A DNA stretch of 64,000 bases, taken from positions 36,302,088-36,366,087 of the forward strand of contig CM042955.1 in assembly GCA_023678885.1 (NCBI GenBank), given 5' to 3'. This document shows, one piece after another, positions 49,346 through 60,697 of this stretch (position 1 is its first letter; every line of letters starts with the position of its first letter). The position numbers and the translations under genes are program-made. The DNA is from Pogostemon cablin. Lineage: Eukaryota > Streptophyta > Magnoliopsida > Lamiales > Lamiaceae. The notes under the pieces are model-generated. The model made no database searches. It was given only the letters and a program-made list of their open reading frames with translations, and was not told the DNA's origin.

Positions 49346-50542
49346 TGTTGGGCAATTGGATCTTGTGGTTCAAACGTGATCGTTAGGATTTTAGATAAAC
49401 AAATCAGCGGAAGCAAAAATAATGTTTACCATACTTCAGGGTTGATGTAGAGTCTGAATCACTGCAGAAGAACACCTCTTGATCTTCTGCTGTATGTCCC
49501 AAGTCAACTCTGGTGTTGGGTGGTCAACAATCCCCAGAGTTCTCTCAATCTGCTTCTCTCTAACTCACGTCAAAAGAGGCGCAGGAAGTTAGGTTTCCAG
49601 AAGCTGAGATGACTATATATATTGGGCTACAGCAGGGACCAGGAGGAGAAATTGGGCTGGGCCTCAATTGAATTTAATTAACCAAGCTTAGCCCAAAGCT
49701 TTTAATTAAATCCAATAATAATAATATAGTCCACTAAAATATTATTATTGCACTACCCGTCCAATCCCAAAATTATGTTCTGGGCTCCTTCTTATTATAA
49801 GCCCGATAGTCTCCCCATGTTTAAGATATACAATGTCCATTAATTAATTAAGTTACTGACAACTCAAATTAATTAATATCTCATCCAAGAGTAGTACCAC
49901 TCAACCTTTTTATCATGCCGGAATTAATCCACTTGCAAGATTTACATGATAAACCTTATGAGCTCCTCAAGGGGACATCATCAACCTATGACGGACATGG
50001 ATTCCTTCTACAATCAACAGCACACCATAGATACAGCACTACTTCCCAACTCACCGAGTTTGTTGATTTAATACTTATAAATCTCACCCATTGATGAATC
50101 AAAGAAATACATACTGCCCTACGTGTCGAGGTTATTGTATAGGGATTAAGAGCACGAACTTCCATAATAACAGAGATCAAGTTCTTCTATAAGTCAGTAT
50201 AAGTCGAACGATCTCAGGCGGTCCTACTCAATACACACAAGTGCACTAATGTGATTCTATAGCCAAGACAAGCTAATACCAAACCACACTACAACCATAC
50301 CGATAGAGAGCCCCCGTCTATCTCAGTTGTGAGCATCTGTTTATACTTTATAAGGAAACCGATAATATGATCTTCCGCGTGTTGTCGCACAACATATTAT
50401 CTACAGTATAAAGTAAATGGACTATTGCATCATGCATATAAAATAAATTATAAGATGCAATCATTTGATCAATGATTCTCATTTCAAATAATGTTATGAC
50501 ATTGTTCATACTAAAGCTAGACTTTTAGTATACAATCCAACA
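49346..50542 (-). repeat. LTR of copia B (5' LTR on its own strand)
   Basis: 1197 bp; pairs with 42371-43566 and is followed outward by the target duplication AGAAG and the resumed Tat pol frame. Confidence 0.92.
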
Positions 50543-50819
50543 AGAAGCACAACAGAGACTTGAGTGCTATCAAGCTCGCCTCTCCAGAACGTTTAACAAG
50601 AAAGTGAAGATACGTTCTTTTCAAGTCGGAGACTTAGTCCTTGCTGTGAGAAGACCTATTGTCATTACTCACCGAGTTGGAAATAAATTCTTACCCAAGT
50701 GGGATGGTCCACATGTTGTGAAAGAAGTGTATACAAATGGTGCATATAAGTTGACATCTGAATATGGTGTAGGAATTGGCCCCATAAATGGCAAATTTCT
50801 AAAACACTACTACGCGTAA
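50543..50819 (+). pseudogene. Tat-type pol, integrase C-terminus
   Basis: The Tat frame resumes after insertion B and ends at TAA 50817-50819. It encodes the basic SH3-like C-terminal part of the integrase (FQVGDLVLAVRRP, KFLPKWDGPHVV, FLKHYYA). No chromodomain follows, as usual for the Tat lineage. Confidence 0.88.
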
Positions 50820-51328
50820 TCCAGTCAAACTCAAGGAACGCTCCATGACGCATGAGCCTAAACTGCATGTTACTCCTGTTCCGCACGAGTATAAACTGTG
50901 TATGACAAACTCCTGGTCCGCACGAGTATAAACTGTGTACGACACCCACCAAAGGTAATTATACGTGGCTAAACTATTAATTCACCCCACTCAGGTATTT
51001 TAAGTGGTTAAAGCATTAAATACCCTACTTTGTCTAAAGTGGTTAAAGAATAGTCACTCCTGGCCCGCACGAGTATAAACTGTGTACGGCACCCCCCCCC
51101 ATTCAAACCAAATTATGTTCTTTTGAACTACGTTATGACTTGATCCTCTATAAAGAGGTACGTAGGCAGCTTAGCACTTTGTTAAGTTCAGTCATATCTT
51201 TGGTTTATCACATCAAGTTTATGAGACAAGCAATAAATTGAAGTATGAAGGCAATATAAGTAAGCGACAGTGAAGGAAATGAACTTTATTGGTAATTAAA
51301 TGTTCAAAGCATAGTAGGGAAAACAGAC
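50820..51328 (+). other. Tat-type untranslated region after pol, with short repeats
   Basis: Non-coding. CCGCACGAGTATAAACTGTG occurs three times (50881-50900, 50918-50937 and 51065-51084), each followed by a TAT/TAC GAC-type end, with a related TTTAAGTGGTTAAAG-type segment between copies. The function is unknown. Confidence 0.65.
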
Positions 51329-52734
51329 TGTTGGATTGTATACTAAAAGTCTAGCTTTTTGTATGAACAATATTGTAACAATTAATTTGAAATGAGAATC
51401 ATATGATCAAATGATTGCATCTTATAATTTATTTATATGTTCGATGCAATAGTCCACTTACTTTATACTGTAGATAATATGTTGTGCGACAACACGCGGA
51501 AGATCATATTATCAGTTTCCTTATAAAGTATAACTGATGCTCACAACCGAGATAGACGGGGACTCTCTATCGGGATGGTTGTAGTGTGGTTTGGTATTAG
51601 CTTGTCTTGACTATAGAATCACATTAGTGCACTTGTATGTATTGAGCAGGACCGCTTGAGATCGTTCGACTTATACTGACTTATAGGAGAACTTGATCTC
51701 AGTTATTATGGAAGTTCGTGCTCTTAATCCTTATACAATAACCTCGACACGTAGGGCAGTATGTATTTCTTTGATTCATCAATGGGTGAGATTTACATGT
51801 TATTAAATCAACAAACTCGATGAGTTGGGAAGTAGTGCTGTCTCTATGGTGTGCTGTTGATTGTAGAAGGAATCCGTGTCCGTCATAGGTTGATGATGTC
51901 CCCTTGAGGAGCTCATAAGGATTATCATGTAAACCCTGCAGGTGGAATTTATTCCGGCATGATAATGAGGTTGAGTGGTACTACTCTTGGATGAGATATT
52001 AATTAATTGGGTTGTCAGTAACTTAATTAATTAATGGACATTGTATATCTTAAACATGGGGAGACTAACGGGCTCATAATAAGAAGGAGCCCAAAACGTA
52101 ATTTTGGGATTGGTACGGTAGTACAATAATAATATTTTAGTGAAATATATTATTATTATTGGACTTAAGTATAAGCTTTGGGCTAAGCTTGGATACTTAA
52201 GCCCAATGGAGGCCCAACCCAATTTCTCCTCCTGGTCCCTGCTGTAGCCCATGTATATAAGTCACCTCAGCTTATCTGGAACCCTAATCTAATCTAATTT
52301 AATCTAATCTAACTGATTATTCACGTGTGATGAGGGTTGAGAGCAGATTGAGGAGGTCTCGTAGATCGTCGCCCACACGACGTCGAGATCGGACTTGGGA
52401 CATACGGCAGAAGATCAGAAGGTAGTTTGCTGCTACTGTCTGCCGCCTTGCGAAGTTTATATAAAATCGTAAAGTATTCGGAATTTGATGATCAATAATC
52501 TGACGGAAATCCGTCGAATAGAGGATCGTTTGAACGCAAAGATCACTCAATTCCAACATCAGACGAGGAAGTTATGGCCATTCTTGTGGGACTGCGCAGG
52601 CTGCCTGCGAGAATCAATCTTCATCAACATACCCTGGTGAACGGTAATCGTTTCTATGATTTATTGCTTCCGATATGATAGAAACGCATGGTATTCTAAC
52701 GGGTCATGTTAACCAAATGATCCAAAAGCCAACA
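51329..52734 (+). repeat. LTR of copia C
   Basis: 1406 bp, start TGTTGGATTGTATAC, end AAAGCCAACA, clearly homologous to the LTRs of A with scattered substitutions and a small TCTAATCTAA-type expansion near 52285-52312. A TATATAAG box lies at about 52254-52261. Confidence 0.9.
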
Positions 52735-52735
52735 A

Positions 52736-52748
52736 TTGGTATCAGAGC
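52736..52748 (+). other. primer-binding site of copia C
   Basis: TTGGTATCAGAGC, a perfect match to the plant initiator tRNA-Met complement, one base after the LTR. Confidence 0.9.
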
Positions 52749-53363
52749 TTCGGTTTCGTGGTGAAGCGTGACACGTTAGACTAGGGTATATGTGGTTAAT
52801 TTTTTGAAATTAGGATCGCATGTTTAGGGTTTTGGTTTTATTGCGAAAACCATGAATATCCCTATGTGAAATATACCCTATATCATATCTGTTCGTTGAT
52901 GGTTGTGTGTGAGAGGATTCGACGAAAACTGTTCGTCAATTTCACATGGAAGGAAGAAATTGAGAGAAAATCCAGCGCAGTGATATTGCAGAGTCAATAA
53001 CCAGAGTTTCAACCGTCGGATTAGGCTGAATTTTGGTCAGCACGTTCGGATTTTGTGGATGTACATTCTGAACGGTGAAGATCATATTTGGAGTTTTGTA
53101 TTGTCGGGAATACGCCGAAAACAGAAGCAGTTTTTTGGGCGATTCTGTTCTGTGCAGTCGAGGAAAAAGAGCTGTTTCTCACAATCTAACCGTTGGATCG
53201 ACCTGTAATTTGGACAGCATGTTTAAAACTCACAGGTGTAGATTCTGGACGGTGGAGATTGGATTTCCAGGTTCCTAAAGTTACGAACCCTGAACGACAG
53301 TTGGTGTAGTTTGATGTTGCGCGTTGGGCTGAACTTGGTTCCGTGCAAGTAGGCCTTTGGACG

Positions 53364-53692
53364 AGCGGATTTGCATCAGGTTCGATCGATGCTGCACCAG
53401 GTTCGAGCAGATTTTCATCAGGTTCAATTGGTCTGCATCAGGTTTGATCGATGCTACACCAGGTTCGAACGGATTTGCATCAGGTTCGATTGGTCTGCAT
53501 CAGGTTCGATCGATGCTGCACCAGGTTCGAGTGGATTTGCATCAGGTTCGATTGGTCTGCATCAGGTTCGATCAATGCTGCACCAGGTTCGAGCGGATTC
53601 ACATCAGGTTCGATTGGTCTGCATCAGGTTTGATCGACTCTACACCAGGTTCGAGCGGGTTTGCATCAAGTTCGACTGGTCTGCATCAGGTT
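53364..53692 (+). repeat. 62-bp minisatellite in the leader of copia C
   Basis: The counterpart of 38683-39010 on the other strand: about five units, each three sub-repeats built on TGCATCAGGTTCGA. Unit order and number match A, so the array predates the split of these copies. All three frames are open, which explains the overlapping repeat ORFs here. Confidence 0.88.
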
Positions 53693-54099
53693 CCACGTGA
53701 GTCTTCACAATATGATCGGGCAGGATGCCAGAGTGGTGGAGCAAGCTGCGGGGAGGTCGATCCCCATCGCAGTTGTCCGCATTCGTGATTGGTGGCGAAC
53801 AATCGAATTCGCTGTTATATAACTGTTATAATTGATTTATTAATTGATTATTGTTATATATGTATGCATGATTCTCTATGATTTATTGCCTTGAATAGAA
53901 GCATGCTAGATTGCGTATTATATTTGGTATATTATATGCATGTATGTTGGAGTGTTGATCAAGTCAACTTATTTTTGGCAATTTATTTCCTTATATATAA
54001 CTGCTATAATTGTTTTATTGGTCAATTATTGTTATATATTTGAAAGTATGAGCATGCTAGGTTGCGTATTTTATTTTTAAATATTATATGCATGTAAAA

Positions 54100-57000
54100 A
54101 CCCTCGGTGTTGAATAACTAAGTGGGAGAGGGGATTGGTAAAAATTCCCGCGGCCTCCATTATTGGTTTGTTAGCAATGTGAATAAACTTGCGCGTCGGC
54201 ATTAGAGCCTTCCTCCCCATCGGATGAGTTTATTCATGGATTGCTGGGACAGACTTCTTTAAATAATTATGTTTGTAATGTGATGCATATGAACTTGCGC
54301 GTTGGCATAGACCTTCCTCCCTATCGGATGAGTTCATGTGCGGATCACGGTACAGACTTATAATTGATGACTGTAGGAAGTTATCCGAGCGCGTGTGTAC
54401 TTCTCCATCTGTAAGGCACATAAACTTGGGCCGTGGACTTGGAGTCAAATAATGGTGTACACTTAGGTGTAAATAATAAGTATCCTCCCCATCGGAGTCA
54501 CTGCTTTTATTTGCATGGCTAAAGAGGAACCGACTATTAATTATTTTGTCATAAAGTTAGGTTGACAAATGAAATTAATGGGTAAAACCTTCTCTTGTAA
54601 ATGTTCGGGTTTGTAAACGTCCACACTATCGTGGCTTGCAGACTCACGGTGCTTGAGATGTCGGTGAATTTTATTTTTATATTATTTTGAGGGAATCAAT
54701 ATAAAAGGATAAAATTCGAAGTTTTGATCGGTATATTTTTTTGTGATTCTCTGATTTTCAAATGGTTTTATCTCACTTATTATTAACTAAAAGAAATTAT
54801 ATTTACTTGTCCAAATTAGATGATTAGAAAAGAATCTTGGTTTTGAATTTTACTGCTTAAGAAAATACATGTGTGTTCTCACAAAGGACGTCTCATGATG
54901 CCTATTAAAGTCTCTAGTGAAGAGATGAGAGGTTCATAGAAATATGATGGTCTCATGTAACTCTTCAGATACTTGAGTAATTTAAAAGGCGGTAGGTCAT
55001 GATTGAATTTGATGAATGAATTGGAAATACATGGAATAGAAGTTGAAGGGGAAACCTAAGTCAATTTTATTCTTCATAATTGCCTAGATGTTTTGAGTAA
55101 GTTTCTCATGAATTACAAGAGGTTGTATATGGTGGGAAACTTCTGACAAAACATGTGGTAAAGGAAATTCAATTTCATAAAAGGAGTGAACAAGGATAGA
55201 ATCTTACTTACTAGTTGTTTAAACATGATTTGTGATGGCATCTACTGACACGAAGTGTGTAGATACTGGAATCACTGAATGTTCATTACTAAGTGAGGAT
55301 AAGATTGTTATGACATGGGTAAAACTACAAGACTAGTGGCTATTGCAGTGGGAGTTGTTTATTTATCTTACGATATGAATAAACGTTTGATTTTGTAAAA
55401 TTGTCTTTACTTACGTTTTCATAGAAAGAATTTGATTTCGGTTTCTATGCATTAATAGATGGATACTCCATTTCATTTAAATGACACGTTCATTATAATG
55501 AAGGATAGAGTTATAATCTGTTATGGTACGTAGATGGACAATTTGTATACTCTTAAATCATGTATATTCCACAGATGCAACAAATAGTAATTAATAATGC
55601 ATCTTCTGATCTTAGTAAGAGAAAGTAACCTTCGGAGATGAACTAAACATGCATTTGGCGTCTAAGACTAGATCATTTTACTTGAGTAGGACTCAAAAGT
55701 TGATAGTAGATGGACCGTAAGGTTTATCTGAAGTGGAAACTATCGGACTTGCGAGTCTTACTTGGAAGTAAAAATGATTAATTACCTTTTCAAGGTAAAG
55801 GGGTGTAGAGCCAAAGATATATATGTTGGAATTGGTTCATTCTGATTCAAGCGGGCCTAATATTATCCAAGCGAGAGGTGGTAATGAATAATCGAAGATT
55901 ATTCTAGATACCGATATATTTATTTGATGCACTGCATGTCTAAGTTCTTTGATTTATTCAAGAATTGCAATGTTGGTACAGTAAAGCATCATAGAAAATA
56001 TATCAAGTAATGATAATTTAATCGTCATTACGAGTACCTCTTAGGATAATTAGGAGCTATTAATCAGAGGTTGAGATTAAATCTCAAGTGGTCTACACCG
56101 GGCATACTCCAGCTAAATGGTGTGGTGGATAGAAGGAATAAGACTCTTATGGTAATGATTAGATAGATGATGAATTATTTGGAATTACTTAATTCATTTT
56201 ATGGATAAGCCCTAGAAACAGTAATTCATTTGAATGTTTGTCTGTTTGTGGGATATGCTATAAAAATGAAGGTGATTTATTTAGTCTAAAAGATCGAAGG
56301 GTGATTGTTAACACAAACACTAGATTTTTGGAAATGACTATGTAATAAATCACAAACCCATGTATGAGTTGTTCTAAAGGTAGTGAGAAGAAAACACAAA
56401 GTATAAGTACCAAGTGTACAAGAGGATATACCACAAGGTAAACTGCAACGCGTGTCACGTCTGATACACAATTACATGTAGTGTCTTGTCGTAGTGGGAG
56501 GGTTATTCGACAACCCGTGAGATACATGTTTTGGAAAAGTCGTAAGACTTGATCCTTAGTAAACATGGTATTATCCCAGGGATACGACGTTGCACTACAA
56601 AAATTAAAATGCGGAATCTTAGTAAGTGCAATGAATATTAAAATAGAATCGATAGATTTTAAATTAGGTCTGGATGCTTGTTGAATCGCTAAATGGCGTA
56701 AAAGCCATTGGAAGCGGGCATGCAAGAACAAAAGAGGATCATAGAATAAGGTGAAAATCTTGGAAGCAAGCTTGTTGCGAAAAGGTATACTCAGAAAGAA
56801 AGGGTTCGATTATGAGAAAACCTGTTCACCGGTAGATATGCCTAAGTTGATCCGGACTCTTTTATTTGTTGCTACTCATATGAAATATGAGGGATAGCAA
56901 ATAGATGTCGAGACAGCTTTCCTGATTGGAAGTCTTAAGGGAAACATCTATGTGAAGCAACCAGAGTGATTCATTGCAAAGAGCTAAGAGCATTGTGATA

Positions 57001-57265
57001 GTGAGCTTAAAAGTGTCCATTAATGGACTAAAACAAGCTTCAAGATCATGAAACATCTGTTTTGATGAGGTAATCTAGTGACATGGATCTAATCAATGAT
57101 CGGATGGGTCTTGTGTATTGAAAAGAGTGATGAAAACGTGGTGGTATTTCTTGTACTATACGTAGATAGTATCTTGCTCATTGGAGACAATGAAAGAGTA
57201 TTGTCGGTCGTATGGGTATGGTTGATAAAGCGGTATGAGATGAAGGACTTAAGAAGAGCAAAAAT
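54100..57265 (+). pseudogene. decayed copia gag-pol of element C
   Basis: Plus-strand remnants in copia order: gag-like pieces near 54990-55150 (MNELEIHGIEV then a shifted continuation), protease/pre-integrase pieces near 55230-55500, integrase remnants near 56090-56300, RT pieces from about 56750 (KGFDYEKTCSPV, then MKYEG with stops), and the active-site segment near 57150-57175 reading LYVDSILLIG. Stops and frame changes interrupt every domain. The sequence breaks off after KRYEMKDL near 57250. The catalytic Asp-to-Ser change is shared with A and B. Confidence 0.78.
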
Positions 57266-57307
57266 GCAGAGCCAGCATGCTAAATAAGCAGCGAGATATG
57301 TCTCTTC

Positions 57308-58222
57308 TTAGTTTGTTGGCACAATTCCCATTTTCCTGAATTGATTCAACTCAGCAGACGTCCAGGAACGGTGATTTGGGATGGTGCCGATTGGATTATA
57401 AGTTTTTTTGGGCCGATTAGTTGATCTTTTCTCAACACGCATAGGAGGCGCAGGGTATGTTACAGTCTTTTTAAACCAAAAACTTACCCATTGATCAATC
57501 ATCACACCTTTCTTATTAGTATCCTTGCAGAGCAAGTGATAAGCACCAAGTAGATGTCTACAGCTGCGCGGAATACATGGCTCATTATTTGTGGAGAACA
57601 GTTCTGTTAGGCTCGTCACTGCTTCATCATATAGGTGGCCAGCTAGAGGCAACCCCATCAAGTTGTACAAGTCCCACAAAGAAATAGACATCTCCCCATG
57701 TTTCGTGAGTAAAGTATTGGTGGAAGGACACCAAGCCTCGCAAAAAGCTTTGATAATTTCACAGTTATAATCATAAGTAAAGAGAGACGCGAAGACAGCA
57801 TCATAGAGCTTGAGGCTTTTAAGAAGAGATCGGCATCGACTTAGTACATACTCAGTCCATTCCCAGTACCCTTTGATGTAGCGGAAGTCTCCAAGAAATT
57901 TAATCGGCTCTCCCCAAGTTACTTTACCTTTCCCTTCCAAAATGCGTCGTCCCAAGGAGGGTAGGGGTTCTAAGCTAGGGTGTGGCTCGATATCAGCTCC
58001 TTTCAAAGTCCAGGTTATGTTAGTCTTCCCCAGAGTGAGCTCATGAGACCAACATTCAAGGTAGAAGTCGTTCTTAAGATTAGTAGGAACTACAGCATGG
58101 TTCCCTAACAGAGATTTCTCGACTAAAAGACGAGTCCCTTTATTCAAAGGTTGACGCTCGTCATTAAGGATTAGCAAGTAGTTTGAGCCTGACTGTCCTG
58201 TGATATTTCTGAAGAAAATCAT
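57308..58222 (-). CDS. antisense ORF with plant mobile domain (PMD)
   Basis: A 304-residue intact frame on the strand opposite the Tat gag-pol, between pol and the 3' LTR. Its middle (about residues 140-215: DAVFASLFTYDYNCEIIKAF, WCPSTNTLLTKHGEMSISLW, LMGLPLAGHLYDE) matches the aminotransferase-like plant mobile domain found in transposons and in MAIN-type host proteins. The C-terminus is basic. Five further in-frame codons and an AG acceptor (58240-58241) lie upstream of the ATG, so an exon in the leader may add residues. Extra ORFs in this position are, as I recall, reported in Tat elements; the PMD role there is unknown. Its intact state amid broken pol genes hints at recent constraint. 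It could also be a host gene fragment carried along. Confidence 0.75.
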   Translation of the reverse strand: MIFFRNITGQSGSNYLLILNDERQPLNKGTRLLVEKSLLGNHAVVPTNLKNDFYLECWSHELTLGKTNITWTLKGADIEPHPSLEPLPSLGRRILEGKGKVTWGEPIKFLGDFRYIKGYWEWTEYVLSRCRSLLKSLKLYDAVFASLFTYDYNCEIIKAFCEAWCPSTNTLLTKHGEMSISLWDLYNLMGLPLAGHLYDEAVTSLTELFSTNNEPCIPRSCRHLLGAYHLLCKDTNKKGVMIDQWVSFWFKKTVTYPAPPMRVEKRSTNRPKKTYNPIGTIPNHRSWTSAELNQFRKMGIVPTN

Positions 58223-58299
58223 GCCGAAGAGTAGATAAGCTGCAAAACAAGTGAAGGAATGTTAGAAGACCAAAAATAGGCATGAAATAATTTAAAGTT

Positions 58300-60130
58300 C
58301 CTGAATTTAAATTAATTAAGAAGCCCAAGATAAATTTATGGGTCAATTAATTATTAAAATTCAAAGCCCAGTAAATATATAAATTAGAAAGCAGCCCAGG
58401 AAATAAGGAGTTAGTTGAAGCCCAAGGTCAAGGATTTTGAATTTGATGTGGGGCACAATTTATGTAGAGGCCCAAATCAGGAATTAGCTTTAGCATAGCC
58501 CAAAGTTTTTTTAAATAAAGGGGCCCAAATTGAATGAAAGTCAAAATTAGTTCATGAGGTCAAAATTGAGTTTGGCAGATTTTTATTTTAGGGTAAATCT
58601 GTTTCAAAGGGGATCTCCTTTTCACTATCAAAGCCGCTGCCTCAGCCGCCGCCGCTGCCTGGAATGTATTCGAACTTCAATTCAGCATAATCAGGGCCGT
58701 TACCTCCCAGAAACTATCATCCTTTCTTTACGTCGCCGTCAAACCACCAAAGAAGATGGATCTTTCGTCATCTGGCCGCCGACCACACTCTCTTCGAGCC
58801 CATCACCCGGGTTCGTTGCTACCACCACTCGTTCATCATCGCTGATGTCGACAACACCGCTGTATCTCTATCTATCATGTTGGTTCACCGATACTGGTCG
58901 CAACCAAGAAGAGCCATTAGCCATCGCATGATCAGCACCTCCACCGCCCGCATCAGTCGCTAGCCGGAGAAGCCCCTTAGCCGACCTCGCTGCCGAAGAT
59001 CGTGTCGCCACCGGAAGTCGTGAGCTCAGCTGCCAGTTCTACCACACAGGTCAGACTTGTCCGCCGAGGCCATCTCTCGCCGAAAACACTCCAGCTGCCC
59101 GTCGCTATCGCCCTTCAATCACATCGCCACGCTGGAGAGCCATCTACACTTAACCTTTCACCGCCAAAGTCACCGCGGAGGCCGCCAAAGCTTCTGTCTC
59201 ACCAGCCATGCCGCCGTGTTCCAGCTGCCCATCGCTGCTCACCGCCGGAAATAGATACCACGCGAAATCACCACTACAACCATTCATCTTGCTGGAGTTT
59301 TCTCCTCACGTCGACTCCTCCCTTCCTGTCGACCACTCGGCTTCTATAAATCTTCGTCATCTTGCTTCTAGAAGCATGAAACCAATCACCAACAGCTGCT
59401 GATCGACGTCGCTTCCCCATTGCTGCAGTGTCGCCGCCACTCGCCGTGCCTCACCGTCAATCCAACATCGAAATAGCGCTGTCCCTCGACCGCTTGGTCA
59501 GAGCTGCAGTCATGTCCAGCACTGGGTAGATCTGCAGTCGTGCCGCTGTTGGAATCGCGAGTTCGCCGCAATCGAGTCGCGTCTAAAAAAATTACGAACT
59601 ACTGCCGAAGAAAATGCGGGCGCTGACGTCGAGAACCGTTTCAAACACCCGACAGCCACCGCTGCGATCGAAGAGATAGCTCGGTGCGAACGTTGGACTC
59701 GTCACGACCTCCGACTGGGATGAATCCCTAGTCGCCAGGAATGCGCGACGCTGGTCACAACTGCCCGTGTTATCCTCAAATCTCCTCTTCGTGGGTACAA
59801 AAAAAAAAGAGAGAAAGAACGGGAAAGATACAGAGGAAGATATGAAAACAAAGTGGCGAAACTTACTTGATGATTATGTGAAGGCAAATAAGCAGAAGAG
59901 AAAAGAAGCATGTATATGTAAAAGCAAAAAAAAAAGAGCAAGAAGCAAAGCAGTAAAGGAGAAAGGAACAAGGAGAGTTGTAAGAGATAAGAGAAGTTAC
60001 ATTATGTTGTCTACTGCGAATTTGATTCAAACGTATGGAAGAAAAAATCTGCAAAGAGAAGAAAGGTATTGATTAGTTGATTCTCTGTAATCGTGATGTG
60101 AAGAAAATAGAGGCCTTGAGCCCTCTTTAT
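58300..60130 (-). other. leader/promoter region of the antisense PMD gene
   Basis: Going upstream of the ORF on the minus strand: seven GCCCA motifs in AT-rich sequence (58316-58533), then a GC-rich stretch (58610-59760) without recognisable domains in any frame, then AG-rich sequence. The TGGGC-rich-then-GC-rich order resembles the leader of copia B (47760-49020). I see no sure additional exon. Confidence 0.5.
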
Positions 60131-60133
60131 ATA
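60125..60133 (-). promoter_or_regulatory. TATA box candidate for the antisense transcript
   Basis: The minus strand reads TATATAAAG, the best TATA match upstream of the antisense ORF, about 1.9 kb before its ATG. This would require a long leader, probably spliced. Confidence 0.4.
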
Positions 60134-60680
60134 GCAGTAAAATTTTTTTTTATGGATAACTCTAATAAAAGATTGGATGAATGTTGGAGTTTATCTGTGA
60201 GAAAATATCTGTGCAGAATATTTGAGAATATCTTGTTGAGTCCATGAACTTATATTCGATATATTATGTGGTATTTGAGATAGGGAAGGAAGATTTTGAA
60301 TAATGTTCTCCAAATAAAGATGAAATGAAATTACTGCATGTCTATCATAAAAGATTACATATATTCTTTTGAATATAAGGTTATCAGAAGCACTACAGTT
60401 GTTTATTCAAGATTGGATATGCAGGAGTGAACGATTATTATGCCCAAGATAATTGAAATCCATGAAGGAATTGAATAATTATTTATTGAGCTTGGGCTTG
60501 AAGTAAATAATTATTTATTGGGCTTGGTTTGGGGCTTGAAGTAAAGTTCAAATTAAGAAATGGAAGATAGAAACTTGATTAAAAATCTAAATTAGGAGTC
60601 CATGGATCCAGAGAAAATGCAAGAGAGCATGAAATAAGATGTTACAATTTGTCCCCTTCAAGAATAAATTTCAGCGAACA

Positions 60681-60697
60681 AAATGCAAGGGGGCATT
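60681..60697 (+). other. polypurine tract of the Tat-type element
   Basis: AAATGCAAGGGGGCATT immediately precedes the 3' LTR, the position and composition expected for plus-strand priming. Confidence 0.7.

Larger units (their letters stand above)
42371..50542 (-). mobile_element. copia insertion B: complete, very young, decayed interior
   Basis: LTRs 42371-43566 (1196 bp) and 49346-50542 (1197 bp) enclose a 5.8-kb interior, with a perfect target duplication AGAAG (42366-42370 and 50543-50547). The LTRs look identical except for one G near the outer/inner end (TGTTGG versus TGTTGGG). The PBS TTGGTATCAGAGC on the minus strand (49333-49345) is a perfect initiator tRNA-Met match. The polypurine tract adjoins 43567. 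Everything needed in cis is intact while the coding region is not. Confidence 0.93.
51329..57265 (+). mobile_element. copia insertion C: one LTR and truncated interior, opposite orientation
   Basis: LTR 51329-52734 and an interior closely matching that of A, but on the plus strand. The interior stops within RT at about 57265 and joins Tat-type sequence; the RNase H, polypurine tract and 3' LTR are missing. The left flank CAGAC would be its target duplication, but the right copy has been deleted. Confidence 0.85.

Noticed and set aside
56258..57056. Minus-strand ORFs in copia C
   Set aside because: The recognisable RT and integrase remnants are on the plus strand here; the minus frames match nothing.
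58554..59402. Pro/Ser/Arg-rich plus-strand ORFs upstream of the antisense PMD gene
   Set aside because: Several frames are open together in a GC-rich leader; no motif or conservation clue supports any one of them.
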